Source: Raffaelea ambrosiae
Lineage: Eukaryota > Ascomycota > Sordariomycetes > Ophiostomatales > Ophiostomataceae
Direction: 5' to 3'
Assembly (NCBI GenBank): GCA_002778195.1
Contig: PCDI01000011.1
Coordinates: 364,362-428,361 of the forward strand
DNA: 64,000 nucleotides
The position numbers and the translations under genes are program-made. How positions within the stretch are numbered: the stretch's first letter is position 1; every line of letters begins with the position of its first letter. This document shows, piece by piece, positions 11,660-22,932 of the stretch. The notes under the pieces were generated by a model that worked only from the letters and a program-made list of their open reading frames with translations, did no database searches and was not told where the DNA came from.

Positions 11660-12796
11660 TCACCCCTCCCTGAACCACTTTTCCTAGCAGGCCTTTATCC
11701 CCTTTTCTTTTCGGGTTGCACATGTCCCTTTTTCTTTTGTTTCATTTGGTTCCTTGTGTTGCGGTAGACAAAGTTAGAGAAACCGAAAGGAGGGGGGTTG
11801 GATCAGCGTGCGTTTCGTGTGCGTGTGCGTGTGTGTTTGTCTTGTGCCGTATATATGTATTTCCTACAACACATGGAGGGCAAAAAGATTTACGACATTT
11901 GAAAAACAGAGGGCAAAAAAGGCAAGGAATAGGAAATCCAAAACACGGTAGCAGAAGGGAGAAAGCAGGAGAGAGCAAGAGAGGTGAAGAAGAAAATAAA
12001 GTAAAAATGGGAAGGAAATGATGAGCGTAAATTCAGCATTCCATAGTAGCCAGCACCAGCCCTATTACGCACCAAAAAATAACCGCATTCAAAGATCTTT
12101 TGTTGGAGAGGGGGGGAGGGTGTACATCCCGTCCAATTGGCTGTTTGCATGGGCTGTATGTGGGATATGCGATGTGATGAGAAATAAAAAGGCGTTCGTT
12201 TTGAAATGTGACGAACGGATGTGACTGAGAGCAGCCCAAAAGATGGGCGGTCGATCCGCGGTCCTTCCCGCCTTTACGGGAAGAACAGAAGAACGCAACC
12301 GGGTTTTTCTTTTTTTGTTTCTGTTTTCGACACTTGAGACGTTGATCTGTTTCCGAATACAGTCAGTGTCGTCATTAGTTTGTGGGGGTAGTAGACAAGA
12401 GAGAAAGAGAGAGAAGAGAGAAAGAGAGAGAAGAGAGAAAGAGGAGAGAGAATTTTGTCAGGCCTGGCCAATCCGTGAACGCCAGTTTGATTTTAGAAAT
12501 TAACTAACTATTTTACTTTGTAAAATAAGACGAGAGAGAAAAATAAAGCAACCGAGAAACCCGAATAACCGCTCCCCTAATATGTGTGTAAGATGTAAAA
12601 TAGAGACAGACGAAGGAAATTGTAGAGACATGAACAAAAACAAAAACAAAACAAACAAAATAAGCGGATGTGAAGCTGATACGCAAATCATTCTTTCCCG
12701 GGGGTATGTGAAGCAACAAGAGCAAAAAAAAAGAGCATTATCCCAACCGATGTTTTTATGTATTGACCACTTCCTCATATCCTTCTTGATCACACC
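11660..12796. other. Convergent intergenic region with GA-rich repeat
   Basis: 1.1 kb between facing 3' ends of AP-1 gamma and the DUF3455 gene. AT-rich with many A runs. A GAGAGAAA-type purine repeat occupies about 12399-12452. The small open frames here are low-complexity, and none is supported as a gene. Confidence 0.55.
12399..12452. repeat. GA-rich purine microsatellite
   Basis: An imperfect run of GAGAGAAA / GAGAGAGAA units. Located in the convergent spacer, so probably 3' UTR or intergenic. Confidence 0.85.
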
Positions 12797-13752
12797 TTAT
12801 GCGCTTGCGTAGAACCAGTACCTGGGGAGTGTTAGTGGAAGAGACTCAAAAGACAGGTACGAACAAAGTGTGTGAAGAGGGGAGGAGAAAAACGTACTCT
12901 GCTGCGTATTGCACTTCAAACGAGGCCGACAGGCCGGCGCACGTGGCCGGCGCGCTGCCGCCCACGGTCTGCAGACGGTACACCTCTTGCAGGCCGCCGG
13001 TGGCGCCCGACTTGGTCACCAGCTTGAGCCACGGCACGGCGGCCTCGCCCTGCTGGCCGAGGTCGCTGGCGCTGCTGCTGGCCTGCGCCGCGGACGTGGT
13101 GGGCGCGGCCTGCGAGGCGTTCTTGCCGCAGGGGATCTGGCCGAGCTCCATGGACGGGGTGTCGAGGTTGAAAAAGGGCGTGGTGGTGGTCTCGAAGAAG
13201 TGGTGGCCCGACACGGCCAGGTTGGACGGGTAGAGGCGGGCGTCAAAGGCCGAGGGCGAGTTGGTGGACAGGTTGAAGGGCAGCACGACGCGCGGCAGCA
13301 TGGCCAGCAGGTCCGGGTAGGTGGCCGCGATGCAGGTGGCGTTGAAGAGGGTCGCCAGGGCGCCGACGGCGGTGGGCACGGCCGTGGCGTTGGTGGTGTC
13401 GCAGGTGTAGTTCTGGGTGCCGCGGCCGATGGCGACGTGCTTGAGGACGAGGCCGTCCGAGACGGGCGGCAGCGATGGGGAGACGGCTGGTGGTCGGTTA
13501 GCAGGAGGTCTTTTGTCTTTCTCTCTCCTTTGGAGACTCACAGTTGGTTGGCATCACGGCCTTGGACATGTCGCAGTAGGCGGCGGACGACATGGAGCGG
13601 GTGGCCTCGACCTTGCGCGCCAACAGGTTGAAGTAGTCGGAGACGGCTGTCAGGGCGCCCGGCAACGCGGCGTTGAGATTGATGTCGGGGTAGGCGGGAG
13701 CGGCCATGACGGCAATGCTGGCCACGGAGGCCACGAGAACGGAAGCACGCAT
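12797..13752 (-). CDS. Secreted DUF3455-family protein
   Basis: Three exons: 13542-13752, 12898-13486, 12797-12821, giving about 274 aa. A signal peptide is evident (MRASVLVASVASIAVMAAPA). The mature part has LKHVAIGRGTQNYTCD, AVGALATLFNATCIAATYPDLLA, HHFFE..TPFFNL, VPWLKLVTKSGATGGLQEVYR and VGGSAPATCAG...FEVQYAAEYWFYA, which I recognise as the fungal DUF3455 pattern. The final seven residues come from a 25-nt last exon; without it the reading frame runs into intron. Function is unknown; conserved Cys residues and N-glycosylation sequons fit an extracellular protein. It is preceded by an unusually long upstream region. Confidence 0.87.
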
Positions 13753-16700
13753 GGCGATGGTGGTTCAGAAGTGGGAAGGGGTTGTGTTTTGCGTGGAGAG
13801 GTTGGTGATGTTGTGGTGAGAGCGATGTGAAGCGTGGTCGTGATATAAATTAAAAGACGTCCGACCCAAAAACCGAAATGGAAAATAGAAAAGAGATAGA
13901 AAAACCCCCAAATATGCAGAACAGTAGGGAAAGAGCCTTTTCCGTTTTGACCTGAAAACCGGAAACCGTGACGAGTATCAAAAAAGTGACGAGGAAACAA
14001 ACACCACCAGAAACAAGAAACAGGAAAAGGAACAAAGAAAAGAGGAAAAGAGGAAAGAGGAAAGAGGAAAGGGGAAAGAGGAAAGAGGAAATAGAAACAG
14101 AAGATCTTGTTTCTTTTTTGGTATGCTGGGAATGCTTCTTCGAAATCCGTTCAGCGATGCAGAGAAGGAGCGGACGTTTCCCTATTATACACAAAAGTCG
14201 AGTCCAGCCTTGGGACGGCATACTCGAACAACAACGGAACCTACTCGTACTTGCGCCTGCCAGCCACGCAGCCCGCGCTCTCTCGCCGGGCCCTCTCACC
14301 AGCTTTCTCTTACACACTAAATTAAGCTCCTGCTGGCAGGGGTGTGGCGTAGGGGCGGGTGGGTGTGTACCCACGGGTGTGTGGGCGGAGGATGTTCGTC
14401 TCCGTTTTCTCTGTGTGTCTGTCTCGCTGTGCGAGCACCACCGACACGCACGTCCACCCGCCCGCCCTTACCCACACTCCATGTCCAACCACCGGGCGGC
14501 TCGCAAGGTCCTGTCAGGCCGACCAAATCAGCGGCTCCATATTATCAGCTCACCCATGCAAGCCCACCCAAGCCAAGGTGCATGTCAGAATTGGGTAAGA
14601 AGGGTCATAGACTGTGTGTGTGTGTGCACCCAGATTAGAACGGGTGGGCAAGGGTCCGGGGGGTGGGTGGTGGGGAGAGAGAGAAACGCCCAGCCAACGA
14701 AGACTGGCGCTGAGAGCAGGGCGGCTGCAAATGAGAAGGCCATCAGCGAATGGCATGGCCGATGCACCCTGGTTGGGCTCCAGGGTCGATCGCCGCCGGG
14801 AAAGCCCCAGCGGCACGAGAGTGGGTCTGCGGGCTAACGGCGGGCTGTCATTGGCCGGGCTGCCAGATCCAGCGCGCTTATCCACAAACCGTTTACATGG
14901 TATTTGCTGACTGGCCACGAGTACCTGCTTCAGTTACCGTTGTCAGTCTCCTCCCGCCCGCCCACACACTCGGCGTCTTGCCTCCCGGGAAGCCAGACTG
15001 GCTCGGATTGCAGGAACTGAGGGCGTTTGGGCCGAGAGCTGCTGCCAGCAAATGGATCTCGCACTCATACTGTATGAAAGCAGTCTCAAAAGTCTGTCCC
15101 CCCGAGGGAAGGAAAGAAAGAGAAGAAAAAAAAAGAAAAAAAAGAACAAAAAAGAAAAACAAGATTTCAGGCTGGCCGCCGATCTTCTTGCAATGACGAA
15201 GCAGGAGGAAGGCTGTGAGATTGCCCAGGACTCTTTGAAGCAATTTTGAAGCAATTACGTGTCGGGCAATCTACTGGCAATACGTCTGCCATCAGTCAAT
15301 ATGCTGGACACTATGAATCCCCCCCAAAAAGAGACACACACGAAGCCAACAAGCACGAGAATTAACCGCCTCCATATTGCTCATAGACGGCTGTGGACTT
15401 CGGACGGAGAACCGAACGAGAGAACCGAATTACCAACAGACCCATCGATGACCAAATACAAAGTAGACGGCAGCAAAGTGCGCCCCCAGTAGTAGAGACT
15501 CCCCCAATGTGGGAACGGAACACCCGTCGGGTCTACCGTTTGGAAGGGACCCGTCGATTTATTTTGGTGCTTGTTTTCCTTTAGCTCTTCTTAGGCCTGT
15601 GGCCCGCCCGTAAATCAATATAGCGCCGGCGGTTATATCTGAGCCAAACAAACAAAGATTTGTGGAGACCTTCCGTCGAGTTTATGAATAGAAGCTTTTT
15701 TTTTCTGGGGGGGGAATATCCCTATTGGCCCATAGTCATGCGCTGTATGAGTAGATTGCTGGCTGGCCCTTTGGGTGCACGTGCCCCCGGTCGCATGTAA
15801 TTGTGCAGTCAAAAATAACTCCAGAAGCCTTTCCTGTTGTGGAAGCAGCCAAGACGAGACAAGCCCCCCCCACAAGAGCAAGATGAACAGAAGAGAAAAG
15901 AGACGGGGGGGGGAGAAAAAGGGCGAGAGAGCAGAGAATAGAACGGACAATGCGACGCTGTTCAACCATGGTTTTTTAGCGTTGCTTTTTTGGCTTTCCC
16001 CTTTCTGCAGCAAAGCTGCACGACATGGCGAGCCGCCCGTGGATGGCGAGTAAAAAAAAAAAAAAAAAGGTGGGTGGGAGCAGGAACGAGAGGATTTGAC
16101 TGGACGGGAGAGAGCGGGCAATGGCACGACTACAGCTAAGCTAGGGAAGCAGATTCTCCATGGGAGGAGGGAGCAAGCAGCTAGTTCTCGTCTTCTCTTG
16201 CCCTATGATCAATCCACACACATGGGAGCCAGACGGTCTCGAACATGGGGTGGTCGCTGCTGAAACAAAGACGTGGGATGATTGGCTGTCGCTGGTCCGA
16301 TGCAGAAACATGCAGGGGAGGCCGGGGGACCTTGCTTTGGCGAGGACGTGCCCAGGAAAGTACAGCGTACAAGGCCCATTGCTGGCAACATGACAGAACC
16401 GCACCCATCCCAGCCAAGGGGGGGGGGGTCTTATTACATAGTGCGCAACCGTGGTTTTCTGTTCCTGAATGAAGACTTCCAACTTCAGCTCAAAGGACAG
16501 GACACGAGAACACGGCAACTCGACCGAGGAACGACCACCGCAGCTTCCTGTTCCAGGAGAGCGCCATGTTTGGGTCCGTCGTTCGGGGAGGATTTGCTCG
16601 TCCGTGCTGTGCCGTGTGTCTCTGCAATGGTCCTGGTATTGTTCAACGAACACACCACAGCCGGGAGAAGAAAAGACACCCATAAGAAGACCTTGGCCGT

Positions 16701-17950
16701 TCCCCAGATAGCCCCATCCCGTGCCGGCTTGCCCAGAGCCGAATTTCTGTCGTTTGGACGGGCATGGATTTGGGGTGGCCATCCTATCCTTCCTTGCATG
16801 ACGGCGTACACGTATCTTTGTGGCAGGCTTTTCCCATGCGGCCATCTCTTTGCTATTTCAGTTTGCTCCAACAGACCCCTTCCCGCCCTCTCCAGCCTTT
16901 TAAGCGAGCCGTCTGCCGAAAAAAAAGAAGACTCGCACACAACTAGTTTTGTTCACATTGGATCGTTGGTCTGTGGGGAAAAAGCAACGGGCGATTGGCA
17001 CTTGACTAACTAATGCCCGAATGCTCCTAGCGAGCGACAGGCTTGTTCTTCCTGGCGGCAACGAAAACGCCCAAGCCCAAAAAGGAAGCAAGCGTCCCTC
17101 GGGGCCAAGACGGAAGAACCACCCACCCCCTGCTAGTCCGAGCAAGCTGTTTGACAAGGGCAAAGGCGTCGCAACAGGCGAGATGGGCCAAGAACGACGG
17201 GAAAGGACACGAAAAGGAACGACTGGGGGAAAGAACAACGGAGATGACAAGGGAAAGACAAGACAAGAACAGACTACTCGTGCACGGCAGAACGGCAAGG
17301 GCAGAGACAAGGGCCGAGACAAGGGTAAAGACAACCAACAACCAACGAGGAAAGAGCAGGAGAACAGGCCTTCAAGATGCATACATAGCACACATGTAAG
17401 ATCGACGACTCTCTGTCTGCAGGGATGCCCGCTGCGCGATATCTGTGGCCGTCTTCTGTAGCCACCCTTTCTGGGAGAAGAATAACAAGGTGACACCGAT
17501 TGGGGTTTCCCCTCCCCTGTCTTTCGGCAGACATCGTTGCCGATGGCTTTTTGTCTGTTGGTCTTTGTCTGTTGGTCCTTGTGGCTGACACTGCGTCGGT
17601 ATCGGTATGTGTGTACTACATCAACAGCATCTCTCTTGCCCGGGCTTGGCCTCTCACGACATAGTCGTCTTCGTCAGCGCTAGGAACGAGTTATGGGGAA
17701 AGAGAACGTGGGAGATGGACAATGGCACGATCGCCCGGGTCAGATCAAGATGGGGCTTTTCTCTGACCAAGCCTTCGGTACGAACAGGCACTGCCTATTG
17801 TTCTGGAGAGCCTTTTTCTCTCTAGCTTCTTTCCGTCTGTTCAAGCACAAAATTCTCACCGGGTTTCTTCCTCGGGTCACCATGCTACCGGAAGGCACAG
17901 CCGGACAGGAAGACGCCGAGAATCAACCCCGTTGCAAAGAACATTGAGCT

Positions 17951-17952
<2 letters not shown>

Positions 17953-17989
<37 letters not shown>
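17953..17989. repeat. 37-base T homopolymer
   Basis: An uninterrupted T run, followed by two near-identical copies of a CTCTCTTTTTTGTCGGGATTTC unit at about 17993-18015 and 18031-18053. This looks like a local tandem duplication in a pyrimidine tract. A retroposed poly(A) tail on the minus strand is an alternative, but no adjacent element is recognisable. Confidence 0.85.
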
Positions 17990-18401
17990 CTTCTCTCTTT
18001 TTTGTCGGGATTTCGTCTTTTTTTTCTGCTCTCTCTTTTTTGTCGGGATTTCCTTTTTTTAGGACCACACGTGCAGTCGCCCTCCTTGGGATAGGGGAGG
18101 AATCGCCTTCTCACCCGCCTGTCTGGACGCTGGGTGGTCCTGGGTTCGCCCGCTGCTACCCACGACTACGGGACCCCATGACGTGGCTCCAAACGAGAGA
18201 CGGACAGGCTCCATTCTGGGCATTTTCATGTGCGTTTGCGTGCAAGAGACCATGTCGGCAGCAGGCATGCAGGAAAATGTGTAGGCTTCTGATATGTCAG
18301 CCAGCTAGCCGGCCGAGCGAGTAAGACGGCGCAACGAGACGTTCAAGAAAACAGGACACCAAGACCCATAGTCAATGCCTGTTAGCCAGCCGCCGACACA
18401 G

Positions 18402-18478
18402 AAAAAACAACCAAAACAACCAAAACAACCAAAACAACCAAAACAACCAAAACAACCAAAAAACCCAAAAAAACCAAG
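18402..18478. repeat. AAAACAACC nine-base tandem repeat
   Basis: About seven units of a 9-nt repeat. It would read Pro-Lys-Gln if translated, but the surrounding frame (18375-18605) has no other sign of being a gene. Confidence 0.85.
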
Positions 18479-18876
18479 GCCCCGTGAAAAGCGTAACGCC
18501 CGGGCCAAGCTCCCACCGAAGCGAGGGTGGGCAGAGCCACGGCGAAAGGGCCCCGAGAAAGAGAACAATGCTATGTCATCAAGAGCTGGGCTGGGCTGCA
18601 TGTAAGGGAGCGGAGACCAGTTCCACTCTTGCCGTACAAAAACGGTGCACTCGATACGTACACGACTGCCTGACCAGGGGGGCTGGCCGGCTGGACTGGC
18701 CGGCGGCTGCCAGTGGGAAATTTCCCCTGCTTGCCCCACCAGTGCCCCCCCCCTACCGAAACGGACTAGCCAGAGCGCTTACACGCATTGTCCAGCGAAC
18801 GTATCATCGTCCAGGACGGGAGGAGGGACCTGGGACACTGACGACGCGGTTTTTTCTCTTTTTTCTTTTTGTTCTT

Positions 18877-18879
<3 letters not shown>

Positions 18880-18910
<31 letters not shown>
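18880..18910. repeat. TG dinucleotide microsatellite
   Basis: A TG run of about 15 units directly after a T-rich tract. Confidence 0.9.
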
Positions 18911-18912
<2 letters not shown>

Positions 18913-19426
18913 AACGAATCTTCTTTCGTTTCCAGGCCCTTTGTGCTTGCCCAGGGACATGACAGATCGCGTCGTACGTGTCGAAAGAGAGAAGGCAGGC
19001 CTCCTTTGTTCATTTTGGCTCATTTTGCTCTGCTGGCAGATTTCCAAAAATACACACACAATCTTGTTTTTCGTTTGGCAGTCGCAGAGTCTTGACATCT
19101 CTCACAACACCTCGAACAATGCATGGTACATGCCTTGAGCACAGTAGCCCTTTCATTTTATTTTGCAACTTTTCTATCCATCTCTCCCATTTTTTAATCT
19201 GCTCTCCACGTCCACCCCTGTACTACACAGATCAAACACACACGAAAAAAGAGAGAAGAAACGGCAGCCAAAGGAAGGATGAGCTGTGCTCAAAGAGGAG
19301 GTCAAACCACAAGAAAACGAAAACAAAACCAAAGGAAATGAGAACGGCATGCCTCTCCCCAGTAAACCCAAAGAACACCAACGTAATCAATCCCGTAATG
19401 AAACTAGATGTACACTTTCTCTCACC

Positions 19427-19427
<1 letters not shown>

Positions 19428-19457
<30 letters not shown>

Positions 19458-19458
19458 G
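19428..19458. repeat. CT/CA compound microsatellite
   Basis: A CT run continues into a CA run, close to the 3' end of the CASP gene. Confidence 0.85.
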
Positions 19459-19634
19459 TCTTCCTCCTTTGTCGTACATTCCCCCCCTCCCTCAGTCTTT
19501 GCTTCCCACACATCCTGCTCCTCCATCCTGTTTCTTTGGGACCGGCCGCAGCTGCACCGGCCTCACCGCACTTCTGTCTCCCACCGCCCATTCTCAACTC
19601 ACCGCCCCACTGCCCGCCGTTTACCGTGCCCCTC

Positions 19635-22221
19635 TCAGTGACTGAATCCTTCTTCCTGCCAGTCACCATGGGCACCGGCCGCAGCTGGGCCGCCTGCTGC
19701 ACCTCCACCGCCGCCACCACCGGCACCTACTCCCCCTCTGACCACTCCTCCACCGCCGCCGCCGCCGGCCGCTGCTGCTGCAGCCGCCATGGCCGCATTG
19801 TGCCCAAAGTTGCTCGCGTGCATGTCTCCGTCGGCGCTGCTCAGCCAGTACAGCGACAAAAACACCACCACGTGCAGCGCCACGCAGTACGCCGCAAACA
19901 GGTTCCGGCTCGTCCGGCTCGCCAGCACCATCCGCGTCACCGAGTACACAATCCGTTCCGGGTACGACAGCCGCCGGTACGCCCGCGCCGACTCCCGGCC
20001 CCGGAACGCCTGGAACGGCGTCAGATTGCTCTCGTACGCCTTGCGGTACCGGTCCAGCGATATGTTGTTGCCGCTGTTGCTCCGAGCGCTGCCGGCCCCG
20101 ATCGAAATCGTCGATGGGTTCGGGTTCGCCGCGTACGCCGACGCCGACGACGCACTACTGGCCGCACCGCCGCCGCCGCCACCACTGCTACCACCCCGGT
20201 TGTAGCTCGACGACATGTACCGCGTCTTCTCGTACAGGTTTAGGTTGTCCCGCTGCAGCGCCGCAATCTCCTGCCGCAGCTGCGACACTGTCCGGTGCTC
20301 GTCCGCCAGCTCCTGCTCCAGCTGCGCAATCCGCTTCTTGAAGCGGTCCCGCTGTGCTGTAATCATCGGCAGGATTCCCGAGCCACCGCCCACGCCGCCT
20401 GCCTCATTAAAACCACCGCCTCCTCCTCCCGTTGTGCTGCCTGCCGACGTGAACCGCGGGTCAAACCCGCTGATGATCGACGACGTGGGCGACGTCGACC
20501 GGCCACTCACCCGCCGGCCGCCACCGCCAATGGTTGGTGCATACCGGCTCACATATGTGCCCGCCACGGATGCGCCGGATGGGAACGCGTTGGGCGCCTC
20601 CGCCTCCACCGTCGCCAGGTCGTTCTCGAGTTTCTCGCTCAGCTTCTGCAGCCGTTCTACGTCTGCATTCCGCCGCGACAGCTCCTCGTCCAGGTTTGTC
20701 AGCCGTGTCTGCAGGTCCTGGTGAGACACCCGCAGGATTGTCAGCTCGTCGCCCAGCTTCTTGTTGCGTGCCAGCAGCAGCTGCTCCAGGGTGTCTCCCT
20801 TGCCGCCCTTGGTGTTGCCGTTCTGCTGCTGCTCGTCGAGATTATCGCCGCCAGCGCCGCCCATCGCGTTGTCGTCATCGTCGCCTGTCGAGAACTCGAT
20901 GCTCTTGAGCACCTCGAGCTCCTGCTTCACGTCCTCGTAGTCGCTCCATTTCTGCACCTTGGCCTTGAGTGAATCGCGCTCGTCTCGTAGCAGGTCAACC
21001 TCGCGTTCCAGGCCGCGCAGCCGCTTGTCCAGGTCGCGCTTCAGCCCCTCCTTCTCGACGCGGCTCGCATCCAGTTTCCGCACCAATGACGAGTTCTGTG
21101 AGAGCACCTGCATGTAGCCCGGGTCGTCTTCGATGGGCGTCGACGCCTGCTTCGGTTGTGCCGACTTGGCCTGCGCCAGCTCCAGGAGCAGCTCTTCGTT
21201 GCGCGCCTCGACGTCTGCCAGCCGTGTGCTCGTCCGCTCGAGGTCCGAGTTGACCATTTCCAGTTCGGCGCTGGTTACGTATGCCCGCTTGCTCTCGTCT
21301 TCTGTGTCCTCGGCCCGGCCCAAGCGCTGAGTGACCTCATAGCTGGCCTTGATCTCGCTGAGCAGCCGGTCCTGGTTCTCAATCTTGTCCTCATACACCT
21401 TCTCCTTGGCCTCCCAGTTTTCCTTTTTCTCCTCCAGAACGGCCGTCCATGACTGCTCCACCTCCTTGACCTTGGTGTCCAGGCTCTCCTCGAGCTGCTT
21501 GCGGGTGGTCCGCTCGGTCTGCAGCTTCGACTCGGTGTCCTCGAGCTGGGTCGTCAGTTTCGAGACGGAGCTCTGCAGGTGCTGATTCTCCTCGGTCAGT
21601 TTCGGTAGGGTATCCTCGGCCACCAGCATCGAGTCGACCGACGCCTCGAGCAGCGGGTACGGGTCTGGTGCTTCCGACAGTGCATTGTAGGCTTGTATGA
21701 AGGTCGAGTTGACCGACTTGGAGTGGTTCGTGAGCAGGTCAATAAACGTTTGGTAGGCTGCGTGTGTGTGCATCGTGTCAGCATAATTTCGGCATCTCGT
21801 ATTTTGCCACCACATGTGCTCTCCACCATCGCTTCCCCCCTGTCTCGGCAATGCTCACCTTTCAGGAGGCCCTTGATCTCGCCCAGCTTGGATGCATCGT
21901 CCAGTTTGCGGAAGTCTTTCGTCTTCTGCGCCAGGTCCTTTCTTTGTACTGTCGAGTCTCGCTGGTATGTGACGATTTCGGATGCGGTGTTGTCGAGGTT
22001 CGAAACGAGCGTCGTGAGGTCGATGTCTGCCAATGCCACGTCAGCGTCCAGATCCACCTCACATCTTCCGCAACTCCCATCTGAAACCAAAACTTACTCC
22101 TCCAGGCCAGGATGGCATCCTGGAACTTGTTGCCCGTGTCTGAACCGGCGGCGGCATCGCCGCCCTCGCCGGTAGCACCTCCCGGCAATGGGACGCTCGC
22201 CACAGCTGGTCGGTCGGCCAT
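19635..22221 (-). CDS. COY1: Golgin CASP / Coy1 (tail-anchored Golgi coiled-coil protein)
   Basis: Three exons: 22098-22221, 21859-22026, 19635-21757, giving about 804 aa. The N-terminus across the splice sites reads DAILAWRNIDLTTLVSNLDN, then AQKTKDFRKLDDASKLGEIK, then AYQTFIDLLTNHSKSVNSTF, the conserved CASP start. Residues from about 115 to 490 form coiled coil. The C-terminal CASP domain has YRKAYESNLTPFQAFRG, then LSYPERIVYSVTRMVLASRT and a transmembrane segment with Tyr and His (AYCVALH), as in other CASP proteins. CASP/Coy1 tethers intra-Golgi COPI vesicles (family knowledge). The oddity is a luminal tail of about 65 residues that is almost pure Gly/Ala. It is divergent from VPS3. Confidence 0.93.
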
Positions 22222-22932
22222 CGCGCAGGCGGCGATCACGAAAAGAAGACAGGGAAGTAGTCGCTTTTGACGCGAAATACGTGTAGACAGCAAACGAGTA
22301 CGTCGGCACGTCTGGTGTGATCGAAAGCACGGTGCTGGTGGAAGGAGTGACAAAGGTTAGGTTGTCAATAGGAGACAGGAGTTGGAGAAAATACGTATGC
22401 CATAACCCGCCTGTGTTAATACCGTGTCGCCTCATACGTTTGGCCCAAGCTGCCCTGAAAGAAACGGAAAAGTGGGCCTGTTCCTCGCCAAGTGCCTGTT
22501 CAGCACATGAGCGCCAATCGAGCAGCACTGTGGAGCTGCACAGCACAGGGGACACAAACTGGGGAAGGCGCGACCAACGTTCCTGCAGGCAGCCTCGTCA
22601 TCCAGCTAGTCTGCCCGCCACCGGCGATCTGTTGTTGCCTTTAGACGATCGCTTCAATCCCAAATATTACCCACGAGCAAGGCCGCAAGCGACGACCAGC
22701 GACGACACGGCATCTGCACTCCCTGTCCTGCCGACCCTGAGAGAATTCGATTACCCTTCCTTTGGCGGAATCCTACCAGCCGCACGTCCCACTCCTGAGC
22801 GGCTTGGCAGCAATAATTGTGCGCATCGTCAGAACAAAGAGAAATGGCCTCACTGTCATGAACACGACTTCCATTCTTTGCGAGCGCCACCCACCCACAC
22901 TGTGAAACATCTGGCAGGGGCTGCCGATATCC
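22222..22932. promoter_or_regulatory. Divergent promoter region CASP / VPS3
   Basis: About 710 bp between divergent starts of two endomembrane genes. A long plus frame (from 22317) crosses it, but that frame does not match the VPS3 first exon and is not conserved-looking. Confidence 0.5.

Larger units (their letters stand above)
13753..19634. other. Gene-poor 5.9 kb region with many low-complexity tracts
   Basis: Between the DUF3455 start (-) and the CASP 3' end (-), I find no ORF with family similarity, codon bias or a convincing exon chain. The longest open frames (16282-17013 plus, 243 codons; 16141-16845 minus, 234 codons) overlap on opposite strands and look random. It holds a purine tract at 14030-14100, a 37-base T run, an AAAACAACC repeat and TG, CA and CT microsatellites. 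It could be a long upstream regulatory region of the DUF3455 gene or host non-coding transcripts, but the sequence does not prove either. Confidence 0.6.

Noticed and set aside
16141..17013. Two overlapping frames of over 230 codons in the gene-poor region
   Set aside because: They overlap on opposite strands, have Cys/Pro/Trp-rich random composition, and no recognisable domain or exon partner.
18375..18605. Possible Pro-Lys-Gln repeat protein
   Set aside because: Only the 9-nt microsatellite is repetitive; the rest of the frame is not protein-like and lacks splice partners.
22317..22932. Upstream extension of the VPS3 frame
   Set aside because: It is in frame with exon 2 but passes through intron 1 and the promoter; the spliced ATG at 22933 gives a continuous CNH start instead.
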